Shown here: in pieces, positions 1-8,715 of the stretch
How positions within the stretch are numbered: the first letter of the stretch is position 1
Layout of the letters: every line of letters starts with the position of its first letter
DNA from: Rhizobiaceae bacterium
Lineage (GTDB): Bacteria; Pseudomonadota; Alphaproteobacteria; Rhizobiales; Rhizobiaceae
Reading direction: 5' to 3'
Length of the DNA stretch: 64,000 nucleotides
Assembly: GCA_017640615.1 (NCBI GenBank)
Contig: JAEPQK010000005.1
Span: 248,001-312,000, forward strand
Position numbers and translations under genes: made by a program
The notes under the pieces: generated by a model
Databases searched by the model: none
Told to the model about the DNA's origin: nothing
Seen by the model: the letters and a program-made list of their open reading frames with translations, nothing else

Positions 1-1989
1 CCCGGCTTCGATTTCTTCCCGCTGACCGTGAACTACCAGGAAAAGACCTTTGCCGCCGGCAAGATTCCGGGTGGCTTCTTCAAGCGCGAAGGCCGTCCGA
101 GCGAGAAGGAAACGCTTACCTCGCGTCTCATCGACCGCCCGATCCGCCCGCTTTTCGCAGACGGCTACAAGAACGACACGCAGGTTGTTCTGACCGTACT
201 CCAGCACGATCTGGAAAATGATCCGGACATTCTGGCGATGATCGGCGCATCCGCGGCCCTCACGCTGTCGGGTGTTCCCTTCATGGGTCCGATCGGCGCG
301 GCGCGCGTCGGCTATATCGGCGGCGAATACGTGCTGAACCCGCAGGTCGACGACATGCCGGAATCGAAGCTCGATCTGGTCGTCGCCGGCACCGGCGATG
401 CGGTGATGATGGTGGAATCGGAAGCCCATGAGCTGTCCGAAGAAGTCATGCTTGGCGCGGTGACGTTCGGCCACAAAGCCTTCCAGCCGGTGATCGATGC
501 GATCATCAAGCTGGCCGAGGCTGCCGCGAAGGAGCCGCGCGAACACACCACCGCAGACCTTTCGGAGCTCGAGGGCGAGATGCTGAAGCTCGTCGAAGGC
601 GAGCTGCGCGAAGCCTACAAGATCACCGACAAGCAGCAGCGTTACACTGCCGTGGACGCCGTAAAGGCGAAGGTCAAGGAAGCCTTCACCCCGGCTGAAG
701 GCGAGGAAGCCAAATGGTCGTCCGAGCAGGTGGGTTCCGTGTTCAAGGACCTGCAGGCAAAGATCGTTCGCTGGAACATTCTGGACACCGGCAGCCGTAT
801 CGATGGCCGCGATCTCCAGACCGTGCGTTCGATCGTTTCGGAAGTAGGCGTTCTGCCGCGCACCCACGGTTCAGCCGTGTTTACCCGCGGTGAAACGCAG
901 GCTGTTGTGGTCGCCACGCTGGGCACTGGCGAAGACGAGCAGTTCGTCGATGCACTCACCGGCACCTACAAAGAAACCTTCATGCTGCACTACAACTTCC
1001 CGCCCTATTCCGTGGGCGAGACGGGCCGCATGGGTTCGCCGGGTCGCCGCGAAATCGGTCATGGCAAGCTTGCCTGGCGCGCCATTCATCCGATGCTGCC
1101 GGCCGCCGATCAGTTCCCCTACACACTGCGCGTGGTGTCCGAGATCACCGAGTCCAACGGTTCGTCGTCGATGGCAACTGTCTGCGGCACCTCGCTGGCG
1201 CTGATGGATGCCGGCGTGCCGCTGGCCAAGCCTGTTGCAGGCATCGCCATGGGCCTGATCAAGGAAGGCGAGCGTTACGCGGTGCTTTCCGACATTCTCG
1301 GTGACGAGGACCATCTCGGCGACATGGACTTCAAGGTCGCCGGCACGGTTGACGGCATTACCTCGCTGCAGATGGACATCAAGATCGATGGCATCACCGA
1401 GGAGATCATGAAGATCGCCCTCGAACAGGCCAAGGGCGGCCGCACGCACATTCTCAGCGAGATGGGCAAGGCTATCTCCGAAGGCCGTTCGGAGCTTGGC
1501 GAGTTCGCGCCGCGCATCGAGGTCATGAACATCCCGACCGACAAGATCCGTGACGTGATCGGCACCGGCGGCAAGGTCATCCGCGAAATCGTCGAAAAGA
1601 CCGGCGCCAAGATCAACATCGAGGACGACGGCACGGTGAAGATCGCTTCGTCGAATGCGAAGGAGATCGAGGCCGCGAAGAAGTGGATTCACTCGCTGAC
1701 GGCTGAGCCGGAAGTGGGCGAAATCTACCAAGGCACGGTCGTGAAGACCGCCGATTTCGGCGCCTTCGTGAACTTCTTCGGCCCCAAGGACGGTCTGGTT
1801 CACATCTCGCAGCTCGCACAGGAGCGCGTCGGCAAGACCACCGACGTCGTCAAGGAAGGCGATAAGGTCTTCGTGAAACTGATGGGCTTCGACGAGCGCG
1901 GCAAGGTTCGCCTGTCGATGAAGGTCGTCGATCAGGACACCGGCAAGGAAATCGTCCGTGAAAAGAAAGCGGAAGATACCGACGCCTGA
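1..1989 (+). CDS. pnp: Polyribonucleotide nucleotidyltransferase (PNPase), 5'-truncated by the window edge
   Basis: Phosphorolytic 3'-5' exoribonuclease of the RNA degradation machinery. The reading frame is open from base 1, so about 50-60 N-terminal residues of the roughly 710-residue family length lie outside the window; the GTG at 28 is internal. Visible parts in order: the rest of the first RNase PH domain ([20 protein letters not shown]), the linker helices, the second RNase PH domain with the phosphate/RNA site ([17 protein letters not shown]) and the acidic [16 protein letters not shown] segment, a KH domain with GTGG in its GXXG loop near [20 protein letters not shown], and a C-terminal S1 domain beginning [18 protein letters not shown]. 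The short acidic tail ends EDTDA. A strong hairpin terminator follows. rpsO usually lies upstream of pnp, outside this window. Identity is certain. Confidence 0.98.
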   Translation, partial: PGFDFFPLTVNYQEKTFAAGKIPGGFFKREGRPSEKETLTSRLIDRPIRPLFADGYKNDTQVVLTVLQHDLENDPDILAMIGASAALTLSGVPFMGPIGAARVGYIGGEYVLNPQVDDMPESKLDLVVAGTGDAVMMVESEAHELSEEVMLGAVTFGHKAFQPVIDAIIKLAEAAAKEPREHTTADLSELEGEMLKLVEGELREAYKITDKQQRYTAVDAVKAKVKEAFTPAEGEEAKWSSEQVGSVFKDLQAKIVRWNILDTGSRIDGRDLQTVRSIVSEVGVLPRTHGSAVFTRGETQAVVVATLGTGEDEQFVDALTGTYKETFMLHYNFPPYSVGETGRMGSPGRREIGHGKLAWRAIHPMLPAADQFPYTLRVVSEITESNGSSSMATVCGTSLALMDAGVPLAKPVAGIAMGLIKEGERYAVLSDILGDEDHLGDMDFKVAGTVDGITSLQMDIKIDGITEEIMKIALEQAKGGRTHILSEMGKAISEGRSELGEFAPRIEVMNIPTDKIRDVIGTGGKVIREIVEKTGAKINIEDDGTVKIASSNAKEIEAAKKWIHSLTAEPEVGEIYQGTVVKTADFGAFVNFFGPKDGLVHISQLAQERVGKTTDVVKEGDKVFVKLMGFDERGKVRLSMKVVDQDTGKEIVREKKAEDTDA

Positions 1990-2013
1990 TCGCAAGTGCG
2001 ATTGCAGCAATCG

Positions 2014-2044
2014 AAAGGCGCGGTCTGCTGGCCGCGCCTTTTCT
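2014..2044 (+). terminator. Rho-independent terminator after pnp
   Basis: Nine-base-pair stem AAGGCGCGG / CCGCGCCTT (2015-2023 with 2032-2040), eight-base loop, then TTCTT. It lies 25 bases after the pnp stop and ends the pnp transcript. Confidence 0.85.
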
Positions 2045-2072
2045 TATGAGGGCAGGGACCGGAGCAGCTTGG

Positions 2073-3074
2073 ATGATGGACAACAGACCGGCGATCGCGC
2101 TGCATGTCATCGAACGCGGGCTGATCGAGGAACCGGCCACCCGTTGCCTGGTATTCAATGCCCAGACGGGTTTGCGCTGGTCGGCGGGCTTCGTCGGCGA
2201 AGCCCGATATGTTCAGGATCTTCGCCCGGCCTATCTGGCGCTCAAGAACCAGCGCCACGATGTCTCGCCAGCGGCGGAAGGCGCTGACTTCGATCTGACG
2301 CTTGTCTTCGCGGGCCGCCACCGCCGCCAGAACGAGACGTGGATCGCCGAGGCGCTGGCCCGCGTGAAGCCAGGCAGCACGGTGCTGGTCGCCGGCATGA
2401 AAACGGATGGAATGGCGAGCCTGAAGAAGCGGGTCGGCGCGCTGCTGCCGCTTGCCGGTTCGCAATCGAAATTCCACGGCATGGCGTTCTGGCTGCGAAA
2501 GCCAGCAGCCGTGCAGACCGCGATCGACGCGCTGTCGCACCCTAATGAGACGATTGACGGTGGCTTCCAGACCGGACCGGGCATGTTTTCATCCGACGCC
2601 ATCGATCCGGGTTCGTTGCTTCTGGCGCAGCATCTGCCTGCCGGTATCAAAGGCGCTGTCGCCGATTTCGGTGCCGGTTGGGGTTACCTGGCCGCGCAGG
2701 TGGCAAGCCGGCCGGATGTGGCGTTGCTTGACCTGTACGAGGCCTCCTATGCGTCGCTGGAGGCTGCGAAAGTCAATCTGGCTGGGGCAGGAGCGGCAGA
2801 ACTCGGCTTCCATTGGCACGACTTGACTTCGGAGCCGGTCACGCGCCGTTACGATGTGATCGTGATGAACCCGCCATTCCATCAGGGGCGCGCGGCGGAA
2901 CCCGGCATAGGTTCGGCCTTCGTGAAGGCGGCACTCGGAGCGTTGAAGAAGGGCGGCCGGCTGTTTCTCGTGGCAAATACCGGCCTGCCTTATGAGCGGG
3001 AACTACAATCGGCATCGGCCAGCGAAGAGCTGGCCAATGACGGGCGCTTCCGCGTTTTGCGGGCGGTAGCCTGA
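2073..3074 (+). CDS. RsmC-like class I SAM-dependent methyltransferase (16S rRNA guanine-N2 methyltransferase family)
   Basis: 333 residues. The C-terminal half carries the SAM-binding motif I VADFGAGWGYLAAQ and the N6/N2-type catalytic motif DVIVMNPPFHQG, followed by KKGGRLFLVANTGLPYE. This order (degenerate N-terminal MTase-like half plus catalytic half) matches the RsmC/RlmG family, which methylates guanine in 16S or 23S rRNA; RsmC is the better fit by length. The frame is open from ATG 2046, but that codon sits on the pnp terminator; I prefer the ATG pair at 2073/2076, which follows GGAG at 2061. Either start leaves the catalytic half unchanged. Transcription is probably separate from pnp. 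The exact target nucleotide cannot be read from the sequence. Confidence 0.85.
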   Translation: MMDNRPAIALHVIERGLIEEPATRCLVFNAQTGLRWSAGFVGEARYVQDLRPAYLALKNQRHDVSPAAEGADFDLTLVFAGRHRRQNETWIAEALARVKPGSTVLVAGMKTDGMASLKKRVGALLPLAGSQSKFHGMAFWLRKPAAVQTAIDALSHPNETIDGGFQTGPGMFSSDAIDPGSLLLAQHLPAGIKGAVADFGAGWGYLAAQVASRPDVALLDLYEASYASLEAAKVNLAGAGAAELGFHWHDLTSEPVTRRYDVIVMNPPFHQGRAAEPGIGSAFVKAALGALKKGGRLFLVANTGLPYERELQSASASEELANDGRFRVLRAVA

Positions 3075-3086
3075 GGCGCGCGCCGA

Positions 3087-4616
3087 TCAGTGCAGGTTCG
3101 CGACCTGCTTCTGCTCGGCCGGAATGTGGTTGATCACAAGCGGCTCCGGCCGACCATAGAAATAGCCCTGCACGACCTCGCAGCCGGCTGCGCGCAGCAG
3201 CGTTGCCTGGCTTTCGGTCTCCACGCCCTCCGCGATGGTATGTACGCCAAGCGCGCGTGACAGGCCGACGATCGTCGAAACCACCGCGCCGGAATTGCTG
3301 TCCTGCTCCATGCGCGCGATGAAGGAGCGGTCGATCTTCAACTTCTGGAACGAGAAGTCGATCAAATAGCTGAGGTTCGAATAGCCGGTGCCGAAATCGT
3401 CCACCGCAACCGAGATGCCCATTTCGCTAAGCTCTTCCAGGATTTTGGCCGCGCGCTCGCGGTCCTGCATCATCGCGGTTTCGGTGACTTCCAGCTCGAG
3501 TTTCTGCGGCATGACGCGGGTTTCATTCAGGATGGTGCGAACCATCGCCATGAAATCCTTGGTCATGAACTGCACGGGTGAAATGTTGACTGCGACGAAG
3601 CAGTCTTCCGGCAGCATATGCGCATCGGTGCAGGCCTTGCGCAGAACCCATTCGCCGATGGGCACGATCATGCCGGTTTCCTCGGCGATCGGAATGAAGT
3701 CCATCGGCGCGATCATGCCGCGGGTCGGATGCCGCCAGCGGATCAGCGCCTCGTAGCCGACGATGCGTTGGTTCGAAAGGTCGAGCTGCGGCTGATAGTG
3801 CAGTTCGAAATCGCCGCGCTTGAAGGCCGAATGCAGCTCGGACTCAATCCATTGCCGCTGCTCGGCCACAAGACCCATATCGGGATGGAAAACAGCCCAG
3901 CTGGCAACGCCCAGCGAACGCGCCTGCTGTAAGGCCAGATTGGAGCGGCGCAGCAGGATGATCGGGTCGTCGCCGTCTTTCGGCATGGCCACGATGCCGA
4001 CGGAAATGCTGATCGACTGCAGATGCGTCTTCAGCTGATAGGGCTTCATCATCAGTTCGATGAGCTGCTCGACAAGTTCGTCCAGCGCCAGCGGCGTCGC
4101 GCCATCGGGCAGCAGAACGCAGAACTGGCCGGCGCCGATGCGCCCGATCTCGATACCCTCCGGCAGATTGCCTTTCAGCCGCTCGGCGAACAGCCTGAGC
4201 AATTCGTCGCCATGCTGGTCGCCAATGGAATCGTTGATGTGCTTGAAGCGGTCGATATCGATGTCGATCAGATAGACCGGCTCGCCGGTGCGCGAGGTCG
4301 CAACTGCGGCCTCCGATATCTTGCCGATCATTGCCGCGCGGGAGTGGAGCCCGGTGAGCTTGTCGAACTGGGTCTCGCGGAATACATACTCTGCCGACTC
4401 ATCAACGCCGGCGAAAAACGACATCGAGGATCCGGCGGCGGCGAGCGCGCACAGCGATGCGATGATCGCGCCGATCACCTCGGCCGGCAGCCCGCCAATC
4501 TGGTCGCCCATGCCATATCGCAGTCCCCACAGTCCGATAATGAAGCTGCAAAGGCCTGCGGCTCCAATCGTTAGAAGCCGGAATATGGGCGTGCGAAATG
4601 GTTGACTGGTTTGCAT
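3087..4616 (-). CDS. Membrane-anchored GGDEF/EAL protein; degenerate GGDEF, intact EAL (cyclic-di-GMP phosphodiesterase)
   Basis: 509 residues. Two membrane segments (about 14-34 and 47-67) precede a GGDEF domain (about 82-245) and an EAL domain (about 255-495). The GGDEF signature is replaced by GAGQF (161-165), so cyclase activity is unlikely, although the metal-binding IDIDIDRFKHIN segment is kept and the domain may still bind GTP. The EAL domain keeps its catalytic set: YEALIRW (289-291 EAL), VNIS Asn, ELEVTET Glu, VDDFGTGYS (loop 6) and EGVET. It therefore probably degrades c-di-GMP at the inner membrane, with the degenerate domain as a regulator. It lies 85 bp downstream of fabI on the same strand. 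The signal it senses is unknown. Confidence 0.9.
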   Translation of the reverse strand: MQTSQPFRTPIFRLLTIGAAGLCSFIIGLWGLRYGMGDQIGGLPAEVIGAIIASLCALAAAGSSMSFFAGVDESAEYVFRETQFDKLTGLHSRAAMIGKISEAAVATSRTGEPVYLIDIDIDRFKHINDSIGDQHGDELLRLFAERLKGNLPEGIEIGRIGAGQFCVLLPDGATPLALDELVEQLIELMMKPYQLKTHLQSISISVGIVAMPKDGDDPIILLRRSNLALQQARSLGVASWAVFHPDMGLVAEQRQWIESELHSAFKRGDFELHYQPQLDLSNQRIVGYEALIRWRHPTRGMIAPMDFIPIAEETGMIVPIGEWVLRKACTDAHMLPEDCFVAVNISPVQFMTKDFMAMVRTILNETRVMPQKLELEVTETAMMQDRERAAKILEELSEMGISVAVDDFGTGYSNLSYLIDFSFQKLKIDRSFIARMEQDSNSGAVVSTIVGLSRALGVHTIAEGVETESQATLLRAAGCEVVQGYFYGRPEPLVINHIPAEQKQVANLH

Positions 4617-4679
4617 AGAGATTGCCTCGTTCGGCTAAAGCCTACGGACAATCTCCTTAGAAACCGTTTCAGCGACAAT

Positions 4680-4699
4680 TTCACGCGGCTGGGCGTGAA
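4680..4699 (-). terminator. Weak hairpin just after fabI
   Basis: TTCACGC / GCGTGAA (4680-4686 with 4693-4699), loop of six, directly after the fabI stop. There is no T-run on the minus strand, so it may be an attenuator or mRNA-end stabiliser rather than a true terminator. Confidence 0.3.
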
Positions 4700-4701
4700 T
4701 T

Positions 4702-5514
4702 CTAATTATCGTTTGAATCGAAGCGCTTAAGCTCATCGAGAGATGGCATGGAAACGATATGGTAACCAGAATCCACAAAGTGCACTTCCCCTGTCACCCC
4801 TCCCGAGAGGTCTGACAAGAGGTAAAGCGCCGAGCCGCCAACCTCATCCAACGAGACCGGTTTGCGCAATGGCGAGTTGCGCTGCTGGAAGGAGAACATG
4901 TAGCGCGCGTCCGAAATTCCAGCGCCTGCAAGAGTACGAACGGGACCGGCCGAAATGGCATTCACGCGAATGCCGCGTGGACCGTAGTCGTTTGCCAGAT
5001 AGCGTACACTGGCCTCAAGGGCTGCCTTGGCAACGCCCATGACGTTGTAGTTGGGCATGACCCGTGTAGCGCCCGCATAGGTCATTGTGATCATGCTGCC
5101 GCCATTCTTCATCAGCGGCGCGGCCAGCCGCGCCATCTCAGTGAAGGAGTAGCAGGAGATGAGCATCGTTCGCGAAAAGTTCTCGCGGCTGGTATCGGCA
5201 TAAAGGCCTTTCAGCTCGTTCTTGTCGGAAAAGCCGATAGCGTGAACGATGAAGTCGATTTCGCCCCACTCATTGCCAAGTGTGTCGAACACGGCCTCAA
5301 CCGAGGCACTGTCTTCGACATCGCAGGGCATGACGAGCTTGCTGCCAATCTGCTCGGCAAGAGGCTTTACGCGTCTGCCAAAGGCCTCACCTTGATAGGT
5401 GAGCGCGATTTCGGCGCCGTGCTGGCTTAGCGTGCGGGCGATGCCCCATGCGATGGAGTGATCGTTGGCAATGCCGGTGACAAGGCCTTTGCGGCCTTTC
5501 ATCAAACCTTCCAT
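4702..5514 (-). CDS. fabI: Enoyl-[acyl-carrier-protein] reductase (NADH), FabI
   Basis: 270 residues. Reduces the trans-2 double bond of enoyl-ACP, the last step of each fatty-acid elongation cycle. It has the FabI-type dinucleotide motif GLVTGIANDHSIAWGIA near the N terminus, TYQGEAFGRRV, and the Tyr-X6-Lys catalytic pair in YNVMGVAKAALE, followed by NAISAGPVRTLAGAGI. The frame is open well upstream, but MEGLMKGRKG at 5514 is the family start and lies 13 bp from the fabB stop; the longer version would have to overlap fabB. It is the third gene of fabA-fabB-fabI, on one strand. FabI is the target class of triclosan-like inhibitors; nothing in the motif region looks unusual. Confidence 0.96.
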   Translation of the reverse strand: MEGLMKGRKGLVTGIANDHSIAWGIARTLSQHGAEIALTYQGEAFGRRVKPLAEQIGSKLVMPCDVEDSASVEAVFDTLGNEWGEIDFIVHAIGFSDKNELKGLYADTSRENFSRTMLISCYSFTEMARLAAPLMKNGGSMITMTYAGATRVMPNYNVMGVAKAALEASVRYLANDYGPRGIRVNAISAGPVRTLAGAGISDARYMFSFQQRNSPLRKPVSLDEVGGSALYLLSDLSGGVTGEVHFVDSGYHIVSMPSLDELKRFDSNDN

Positions 5515-5527
5515 GCAGGCTGTCCCG

Positions 5528-6748
5528 TTATCCGTTGTAGCGCTGCATGACCAGCGTCGCGTTAGTGCCGCCGAACCCGAAGGAGTTCGAAAGGGCGATA
5601 TCGATCTTGGCGTCGTCGATGCGCTTGCGTACCACCGGCATGCCCTCGAACTCGGGGTCGAGTTCTTCCACATGCGCGCTTTCGCCGATGAAGCGCTCCT
5701 GCATCATCAGGATGGAATAGATCGCTTCCTGCACACCAGCGCCGCCGAGGCAGTGGCCGGTGAGCGACTTGGTGGACGCGATGTGCGGGATATCGTTGCC
5801 GAACACTTCGCGGATCGCCGCGATTTCGCGGGAGTCGCCGACTGGCGTCGAGGTGCCATGCGTATTGATGTAGTCGACATGACCGTCGACGGTCGCGAGC
5901 GCCTGCTTCATGCAGCGCACAGCGCCTTCTCCCGACGGTGCGACCATGTCGTAACCGTCCGACGTCGCGCCGTAGCCGACGATCTCGCAATAGATTTTCG
6001 CGCCGCGCGCCTTGGCGTGCTCCAGCTCTTCCAGAACCAGAACGCCGGCACCCCCGGCAATCACGAAGCCGTCGCGATTGGCGTCATAGGCACGCGAGGC
6101 GGTGGACGGGCGATCGTTATATTTGGACGACATGGCGCCCATCGCGTCGAAGAGGTTCGACATCGTCCAGTCGAGGTCTTCATGTCCGCCGGCGAATACG
6201 ATGTCCTGCTTGCCCCATTGAATGAGTTCGGCTGCGTTGCCAACGCAATGCGCAGAGGTGGAACAGGCCGACGAGATCGAATAGTTGACGCCGTGGATCT
6301 TGAACCAGGTGGCCAGCGTGGCCGAGGCCGTGGAGGACATTGCCTTCGGCACTGCGAACGGCCCGATACGCTTCGGTGAGCCGTTCTTCTCCGTAATCTC
6401 GGCGGCATCCACGATGGTGCGGGTGGAGGGGCCGCCGGAGCCCATCACGATGCCGGTGCGCGCATTGGTGATGTCGCCTTCTTCGAGGCCGGAATCGTCA
6501 ATCGCCTGCTGCATGGCCACGTGGTTCCACGCGCCGCCCTTGGAAAGGAAGCGCATCGCGCGGCGATCAACCAGCTCCGAGGCGTCCAGCTTGGGCGCGC
6601 CCCAGACCTGGCATTTGAAGCCGTGTTCGGCAAAATCGTCCGAAAAGCTGATACCGGACTTCGCGTGGCGTAGGGAATCCGTCACTTCGGCGGCATTGTT
6701 GCCGATCGAAGAAACGACTCCGAGACCGGTTACGACGACACGTCTCAT
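5528..6748 (-). CDS. fabB: 3-oxoacyl-[acyl-carrier-protein] synthase I, FabB
   Basis: 406 residues. Condensing enzyme that elongates the cis-unsaturated acyl-ACP made by FabA. The Cys-His-His triad of the thiolase fold is visible: [13 protein letters not shown] (nucleophile Cys), [13 protein letters not shown] (His) and [14 protein letters not shown] (His), with the C-terminal [13 protein letters not shown] loop. The frame starts earlier, but ATG 6748 ([14 protein letters not shown]) is the family start and is preceded by an AGGGAGA ribosome-binding site. Pairing with fabA is what separates FabB from FabF here. It sits 49 bp downstream of fabA and 13 bp upstream of fabI. Confidence 0.96.
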   Translation of the reverse strand: MRRVVVTGLGVVSSIGNNAAEVTDSLRHAKSGISFSDDFAEHGFKCQVWGAPKLDASELVDRRAMRFLSKGGAWNHVAMQQAIDDSGLEEGDITNARTGIVMGSGGPSTRTIVDAAEITEKNGSPKRIGPFAVPKAMSSTASATLATWFKIHGVNYSISSACSTSAHCVGNAAELIQWGKQDIVFAGGHEDLDWTMSNLFDAMGAMSSKYNDRPSTASRAYDANRDGFVIAGGAGVLVLEELEHAKARGAKIYCEIVGYGATSDGYDMVAPSGEGAVRCMKQALATVDGHVDYINTHGTSTPVGDSREIAAIREVFGNDIPHIASTKSLTGHCLGGAGVQEAIYSILMMQERFIGESAHVEELDPEFEGMPVVRKRIDDAKIDIALSNSFGFGGTNATLVMQRYNG

Positions 6749-6797
6749 CTTGTTCTCCCTGGGCAGACGCAATTGGCCGCCCGAACTTTATTGAAAA

Positions 6798-7310
6798 TCA
6801 GGAATCCTGCTGCGCGAGGCCGACCCTGAGGTCGGTCGCCTTGTAGATCTGCTCGCCATCGGCCTTAAGCCAGCCATCGGCGATGCCCAGAACCAGGCGC
6901 CCGCGCATCACGCGCTTGAAGTCGACGCCGTACTCGACGAGCTTCGTCTTCGGCGTCACCATGCCTTTGAACTTCACCTCGCCGGTGGAAAGGGCCATGC
7001 CCTTGCCGGGCAGGCCGAGCCAGCCGAGGAAAAAGCCGGTCATCTGCCACATTGCGTCGAGGCCCAGGCAGCCGGGCATAACCGGGTTGCCAGGGAAATG
7101 ACACGGAAAGAACCAGTGGTCCGGCTTGATGGCGAAGTCGGCGCGCACGCAGCCTTTGCCGAACTCGCCGCCATCCTCGGAAATTTCGGTTATGCGGTCG
7201 AACATCAGCATCGGCGGCGCGGGAAGTTGTGCGTTTCCGGGTCCGAAAAGGTCACCATTGGCGCATGCCAGAAGGTCCTCGTACCCGTAGCTCGATTTGC
7301 GTTCCGCCAT
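6798..7310 (-). CDS. fabA: 3-hydroxydecanoyl-ACP dehydratase/isomerase, FabA
   Basis: 170 residues, the usual FabA length. Dehydrates 3-hydroxydecanoyl-ACP and isomerises the product to cis-3-decenoyl-ACP, the branch point to unsaturated fatty acids. The hot-dog fold active site is clear: [20 protein letters not shown] holds the catalytic His and Asp. It is the first gene of fabA-fabB-fabI and is divergent from irr across 245 bp. The fabA/irr divergent pairing is familiar in Hyphomicrobiales. Confidence 0.97.
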   Translation of the reverse strand: MAERKSSYGYEDLLACANGDLFGPGNAQLPAPPMLMFDRITEISEDGGEFGKGCVRADFAIKPDHWFFPCHFPGNPVMPGCLGLDAMWQMTGFFLGWLGLPGKGMALSTGEVKFKGMVTPKTKLVEYGVDFKRVMRGRLVLGIADGWLKADGEQIYKATDLRVGLAQQDS

Positions 7311-7555
7311 GTGTTCCTCGCGCTTGCTTCCATTGGGAAGTCGTTTTGGTTCCGCGCTTCCCTATCACAGTCGATTATCCGCTGAAACTCCGCATTGGCC
7401 CCTCATATGGCCAGTGTGGCAATGCTCCACCGCTATTGATCGCGACTGGCACACAAAATATATAGGTTTTGAGGCTATTCTCCGCCTCTGCGCTGGATTT
7501 CTGCCATTTACGTGGCGTAATCGGTGCGGGTGCGGACAGGTCGGTTGTGGAAGCG

Positions 7556-7969
7556 ATGGCAACGGAAACACAGATTGAACAGCGAGTAAGGGAAGCCGGT
7601 CTGCGGCCGACCCGCCAGCGTATTGCGCTGGCCGAACTCCTTTTCGACAAAGGCGACCGCCATCTCTCGGCCGAGGAACTGCATGAGGAGGCGCAGGCTG
7701 CCGGCGTGGCTGTCTCGCTGGCCACTGTCTACAACGCGCTGCACCAGTTCACCGATGCCGGCCTTTTGCGCATTCTGGCCGTCGAAGGCTCACGCACCTA
7801 TTTCGACACCAACACCTCTGACCACCACCATTTCTTCGTCGAGGACGAAAACCGGCTGGTCGATATCGACAGCGGCAGGGTCGCGCTGCACAATCTCCCC
7901 GAGCCTCCCGAGGGCATGGAGATTGCCAATGTCGATGTCATTGTGAGGCTGCGGCGCAAGCGGCGCTGA
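7556..7969 (+). CDS. irr: Fur-family iron response regulator, Irr
   Basis: 137 residues. A winged-helix Fur domain (RVREAGLRPTRQRIALAELL, then SLATVYNALHQFTDAGLL as recognition region) with the His-rich SDHHHFFVEDE segment that in Irr proteins contributes to haem binding. The CXXC pairs of classical zinc-binding Fur are absent, which fits Irr. Irr accumulates under iron limitation and represses haem synthesis and iron-protein genes in rhizobia and Brucella. Translation probably starts at ATG 7556 (MATETQIEQ); the open frame extends to 7469 but the extra residues are not family-like. The N-terminal GCPWHD haem motif of Bradyrhizobium Irr is not present. I found no clear iron control element in the intergenic region. 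Confidence 0.9.
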   Translation: MATETQIEQRVREAGLRPTRQRIALAELLFDKGDRHLSAEELHEEAQAAGVAVSLATVYNALHQFTDAGLLRILAVEGSRTYFDTNTSDHHHFFVEDENRLVDIDSGRVALHNLPEPPEGMEIANVDVIVRLRRKRR

Positions 7970-7993
7970 GCGCGCCACCATCAATCGCGAAAA

Positions 7994-8557
7994 TCAGTCT
8001 TCGATCGTCTCGCCCGGATAGGCGCCCCATACGATTGACTGTTTGAGCCAGCCGCGCGCGGCGCCGAACTCCATGCGGCACCAGTCGCCATTGCAGACAT
8101 CGATCTTGCCGATCACACCGGGCTGCAACTCCGCAACCACCCGCGACGTTTCCTCTGCATTTGCTCGCAGCGCAACCAGCGCCGGCTTGCCGCGCTGCCA
8201 CGGCGCAACGATCGCCGTGCGCTTGCCAGAGAGAAGCGACTGATTAATCCAGCCCTCGGTTCCGTCGGGATCGCGAACGCGCCGCCAATTGTCAAATTCC
8301 TGGATGATTTCCATAGGGAGGCCGGACTTCAGATACATCCAGTCGATGGCGTAGTTCAGTCCTGGGCCGATACGCAGATTGACCCGGCTCGACTTGAGGC
8401 TGACAAAACGCGGCAACGGCAGCCCGCTCGGGCCTTTGTTGGTATTTCCGACACTAGCGGCCGCATAAGCGGAGCCGTTGCCCGAGACGGGCAGGGCGGC
8501 AGGCGAGATTGTCAAAATGGCCAGTGCGAACAGACACAACGCGAGACGTGATGGCAT
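7994..8557 (-). CDS. Secreted protein with two bacterial SH3 domains
   Basis: 187 residues from ATG 8557. An N-terminal signal peptide (MPSRLALCLFALAIL then SPAALPVSGNGSAYA) is followed by two SH3_3-like repeats: SSRVNLRIGPGLNYAIDWMY...GTEGWINQSLL and ANAEETSRVVAELQPGV...CRMEFGAARGWLKQS. Such domains usually bind peptidoglycan or mediate protein contacts in the periplasm. The frame is open to 8653, but the extra N-terminal stretch lacks signal-peptide character. Convergent with irr (24 bp apart) and divergent from the dehydrogenase gene. No catalytic domain is seen; the role is unknown. Confidence 0.85.
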   Translation of the reverse strand: MPSRLALCLFALAILTISPAALPVSGNGSAYAAASVGNTNKGPSGLPLPRFVSLKSSRVNLRIGPGLNYAIDWMYLKSGLPMEIIQEFDNWRRVRDPDGTEGWINQSLLSGKRTAIVAPWQRGKPALVALRANAEETSRVVAELQPGVIGKIDVCNGDWCRMEFGAARGWLKQSIVWGAYPGETIED

Positions 8558-8715
8558 CGATATTCCGGTGCAGTTCGGCCGATTGGGCGCTGGCCCATAG
8601 CGGCCTTTTTCTTTGTTTTCGGCCAGCCGAGTTGATAGACAGAAGGCTGGCACCTCCGCTAAGTGTCGCCTGTCCTGGTTAAAGAGGTCTCAACGACCCG
8701 CAATTTGAGGATCCG

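Noticed and set aside
871-2010. 379-codon open frame antisense to pnp
   Set aside because: A shadow of the high-GC pnp gene; the translation is rich in His, Arg, Leu and Ala and matches no protein pattern.
5465-6379. 304-codon plus-strand open frame over fabB
   Set aside because: Antisense shadow of fabB, whose catalytic motifs are complete on the other strand.
7311-7555. Iron control element between fabA and irr
   Set aside because: No TTTAGAA...TTCTAAA-type palindrome could be found by eye.
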